Shown in pieces: positions 61,882-64,000 of a DNA stretch of 64,000 nucleotides. This stretch comes from RYN-230 sp963718305. Its GTDB lineage: Bacteria; Actinomycetota; Actinomycetes; Streptosporangiales; Streptosporangiaceae. Position 1 is the first letter of the stretch; each line of letters starts with the position of its first letter. A model generated the notes under the pieces. The model was not told where the DNA came from, did not search any database, and saw nothing but the letters and a program-made list of their open reading frames with translations. A program made the translations under genes and the position numbers. The DNA is taken from NCBI GenBank assembly GCA_963718305.1, contig CAVQZG010000018.1:62001-126000 (forward strand). Direction: 5' to 3'.

Positions 61882-62856
61882 CTAGCTGGGTGTCTGCTGG
61901 CTGGCGTCGATCGCGCGCTGGTAGCGCCTGGTCAGCTTGCGCAGCGCGTCCACCAGCTCCGGCGAGTCCACGATGGTGAAGTCCGCGTCCAGCATGCCCA
62001 GGTAGAGGGCGAGCATCTCCGGATGGTCCGAGCCCGGCTCGAACGCGCACTGGTCCTCCCCTCGGGACTCCACTTCCACGGGGATCGGAAGCCGACCTCG
62101 TACGTATTCCGCCGGCGCGTGCACGATTACCCGGGCCCGGTACCGCCAGGTCGCCTCTCCGATTCCTCGTGCCACCTGCGCCGCGATCTCCCGGTCGGGC
62201 GGTCGTTCGCGGGGCGTGAAGCGTGGCCCGGCCGGCGTCCGCGGCTCGATCCGGTCGGCCCGGAAAGTACGCCAGTCGTCCCGGTCGGTGTCCCAGGCCA
62301 CCAGGTACCAGCGGCGCCGGTCGTTGATCAGGCGGTACGGCTCCACCGAGCGCTGGCTGGCTGCCCCGGAGTGTGCCCGGTAGTCAAACCGCAGCCGCTC
62401 ATGGTCCCGGCACGCGCTCGCGATCACGGTCAGTACGTCTGGATTCACTTGCGGGCCGCGCGATGGCATCGGCATCGCGTACGCCTGGAAAGCGCTGACC
62501 TGGCGTCGCAGCCGCGGGGGAAGCATTTGCTGCAGCTTCGCCAGTGCGCGCACCGAGGTCTCCTCGATCCCCGCGATCGAGCCGCTCGCGGCGGTACGCA
62601 ATCCGATCGCGACCGCTACCGCCTCCTCGTCGTCGAGCAGTAGCGGCGGCAGGGCACCACCGGTGCCGAGCCGGTACCCGCCGGCCACGCCCGGCCGCGC
62701 GTTGACCGGATAGCCGAGTCCGCGCAGCCGGCCCATGTCATTGCGGATGGTGCGGGTGGTGACGCCGAGCCGGGTGGCCAGCTCGGTGCTGGTCCAGTCA
62801 CGCCGGGCCTGCAACAGGGACAGCAGGCGCAGCAGCCGCGCCGAGGTTTCCAGCAT
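61882..62856 (-). CDS. WYL-domain transcriptional regulator, YafY/PafC type
   Basis: A 324-residue regulator. The N-terminal HTH_11/DeoR-like domain is RLLRLLSLLQARRDWTSTEL then ATRLGVTTRTIRNDMGRL. A WYL domain follows (RRSVEPYRLI-like segment, RRRWYLVAWDTDRDDWRTFR then ADRIEP). A WCX-like C-terminal part completes it. Such proteins bind nucleic acids or small ligands and often control DNA-damage or catabolic genes. It is divergent from the epoxide hydrolase with 124 bases between them. Confidence 0.9.
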   Translation of the reverse strand: MLETSARLLRLLSLLQARRDWTSTELATRLGVTTRTIRNDMGRLRGLGYPVNARPGVAGGYRLGTGGALPPLLLDDEEAVAVAIGLRTAASGSIAGIEETSVRALAKLQQMLPPRLRRQVSAFQAYAMPMPSRGPQVNPDVLTVIASACRDHERLRFDYRAHSGAASQRSVEPYRLINDRRRWYLVAWDTDRDDWRTFRADRIEPRTPAGPRFTPRERPPDREIAAQVARGIGEATWRYRARVIVHAPAEYVRGRLPIPVEVESRGEDQCAFEPGSDHPEMLALYLGMLDADFTIVDSPELVDALRKLTRRYQRAIDASQQTPS

Positions 62857-62878
62857 GCTTCGATCCTGACGGCAATCT

Positions 62879-62890
62879 AGGAAGGTTCCT
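62879..62890. promoter_or_regulatory. Candidate operator in the WYL/epoxide hydrolase intergenic region
   Basis: AGGAA-GG-TTCCT is a short inverted repeat 22 bases before the WYL start and 90 bases before the epoxide hydrolase start. It may be the site of the WYL protein. Confidence 0.3.
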
Positions 62891-62980
62891 TTCCGCTATT
62901 GTCTCTAGCCTTCTCCGTGTGAGCACAGAGTCCCCGGCTGAGCGCCCGGCCGTACCGGCCCGCTGATAAGGAGAAGCGCG

Positions 62981-64000
62981 ATGAGCAACGGCATGCAGTC
63001 CTTCCGCATCGAGATCCCCGAGGCCGACGTCGAGTACCTGCATGACCGGCTCGCCCATGCCCGCTGGCCCGGCGAGCCGGCCGGCGTGGAGTGGACCCGC
63101 GGCGTTCCGCTGGGCTACCTGAAGGAGCTGGCCGAGTACTGGCGCACGCAGTACGACTGGCGCGCCGCCGAGGCGCGGCTCAACCAGTACCCACAGTTCA
63201 CCACCGAGATCGACGGCCAGCGCATCCACTTCCTGTACATCACATCCGGCCAGCCCGGCGCGAAGCCGCTGCTGATCACGCACGGCTTCCCGAGTTCGGT
63301 CGCCGAGTTCCTGCACCTGATCGAGCCGCTGGTCAACCCCGCCGCTGGCCAGGCCTTCCACGTCGTCGCGCCGTCCCTGCCCGGGTACGCGTTCTCGACC
63401 CCGCTGGGCGCGACCGGCTGGGCAATGGGCCGGACCGCACGCGCCTGGGCCGAGCTGATGCGCCGGCTCGGCTACGAGCGGTACGGCGTGCACGGCGGCG
63501 ACATCGGCGCCGGCGTGTCCGGCATGGTCGCCGGCCTCGACCGCGATCATGTGATCGGCGTACACGTGGTGACCGATCCGCTGACCGCCGCGGCCGCGGC
63601 CACCTTCATGCCGGGGATGGCCGGCTCGCTCGACGAGAACGACCCGGTCAACAAGCTGATCCTGGACCGGATGGATGCGTTCAAGCAGGAAGGTTCCGGC
63701 TACCTGGCGATCCAGAACAGCCGGCCGCAGACCATCGGCTACGGCCTGACCGACTCACCGCTGCTGCAGCTGGCCTGGATCGCGGAGAAGGTCCACGAGT
63801 GGACCGACCTGCCCGTCGACCGTGACCAAATGCTCACCACGGTGAGCCTGTACTGGTTCACCGGCTCCGGCGCGACCGCTGCGCACACCCTGTACGAGCA
63901 GGCGCACTCGTCCGACTGGGGCGCGCCGCTGGCCGTACCGCAGGGCTTCGCGGTCTTCGGTGCCGACGAGACGGTCCGCAAGCTGGTCCCCGCGCCGGGC
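62981..64000 (+). CDS. Epoxide hydrolase-like protein, cut by the window end
   Basis: At least 340 residues, no stop inside the window. The N-terminal lid domain (EHN type) reads RIEIPEADVEYLHDRLAHAR then WPGEPAGVEWTRGVPLGYL. It is followed by the oxyanion loop LLITHGFPSSVAEF, the Asp nucleophile in VHGGDIGAGVSGMVA, and a C-terminal start of the second half (LAVPQGFAVFGADE). The ATG at 62981 follows AAGGAG with seven bases between. It opens epoxides with water; the substrate is unknown. It is divergent from the WYL regulator. Confidence 0.9.
   Translation, partial: MSNGMQSFRIEIPEADVEYLHDRLAHARWPGEPAGVEWTRGVPLGYLKELAEYWRTQYDWRAAEARLNQYPQFTTEIDGQRIHFLYITSGQPGAKPLLITHGFPSSVAEFLHLIEPLVNPAAGQAFHVVAPSLPGYAFSTPLGATGWAMGRTARAWAELMRRLGYERYGVHGGDIGAGVSGMVAGLDRDHVIGVHVVTDPLTAAAAATFMPGMAGSLDENDPVNKLILDRMDAFKQEGSGYLAIQNSRPQTIGYGLTDSPLLQLAWIAEKVHEWTDLPVDRDQMLTTVSLYWFTGSGATAAHTLYEQAHSSDWGAPLAVPQGFAVFGADETVRKLVPAPG

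Overview
The window is high-GC DNA from an actinomycete. The evidence is the frequent GTG starts, ATGA/GTGA gene overlaps, several large MalT-like and NB-ARC-like LuxR regulators, a WYL regulator, a deazaflavin-type PPOX protein, a MT0933-like antitoxin and two GAP/Sap-family membrane proteins. It fits a soil actinomycete of the Streptosporangiales/Streptomyces kind, but the genus cannot be read from the sequence. No rRNA, CRISPR array or intact mobile element was seen.

Layout: 0.3-0.7 kb, a decayed ClC channel copy. 0.9-6.2 kb, two MalT-type LuxR regulators on the minus strand. 6.5-11.9 kb, a complete five-gene peptide/nickel-type ABC importer (binding protein, two permeases, two ATPases) divergent from the second regulator. 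11.9-17.5 kb, an intact ClC channel and a MarC protein, with remnants of a SulP STAS domain, a lipid kinase, a frameshifted DUF2252 protein and a flavin disulfide reductase. 17.9-25.4 kb, small membrane proteins, YihY-like and CMD proteins, a PRMT-like fragment, a GAP protein, an antitoxin-like protein, a TetR regulator with its own operator, and more remnants. 25.8-29.1 kb, a fragment of tRNA-Ala(GGC), a cNMP-binding/thioredoxin-reductase fusion and a cation/proton antiporter. 29.1-30.5 kb, IS256 and alpha/beta-hydrolase fossils. 30.5-44.6 kb, catabolic and redox genes: a MarR-hydrolase operon, an aldehyde dehydrogenase, VOC proteins, SDRs, an amidase, and a compact PaaK-like ligase / ThiF E1-like / nitroreductase-like operon. 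44.8-52.4 kb, a methyltransferase plus a very large STAND ATPase, two small proteins and a third LuxR regulator. 53-64 kb, an SDR, PPOX, hemerythrin, UPF0158, GNAT, SNF2 helicase, a flavin monooxygenase operon headed by a truncated multicopper oxidase, a WYL regulator, and a divergent epoxide hydrolase that runs off the window.

Two things stand out. First, about fifteen gene remnants are scattered between intact genes, so the region looks like a decaying accessory zone. Second, the overlapping three-gene operon at 39.2-42.7 kb combines an adenylate-forming ligase, an E1-like adenylyltransferase and an FMN nitroreductase-like enzyme. It has no YcaO or other known partner nearby, and it is the best candidate here for an undescribed pathway.
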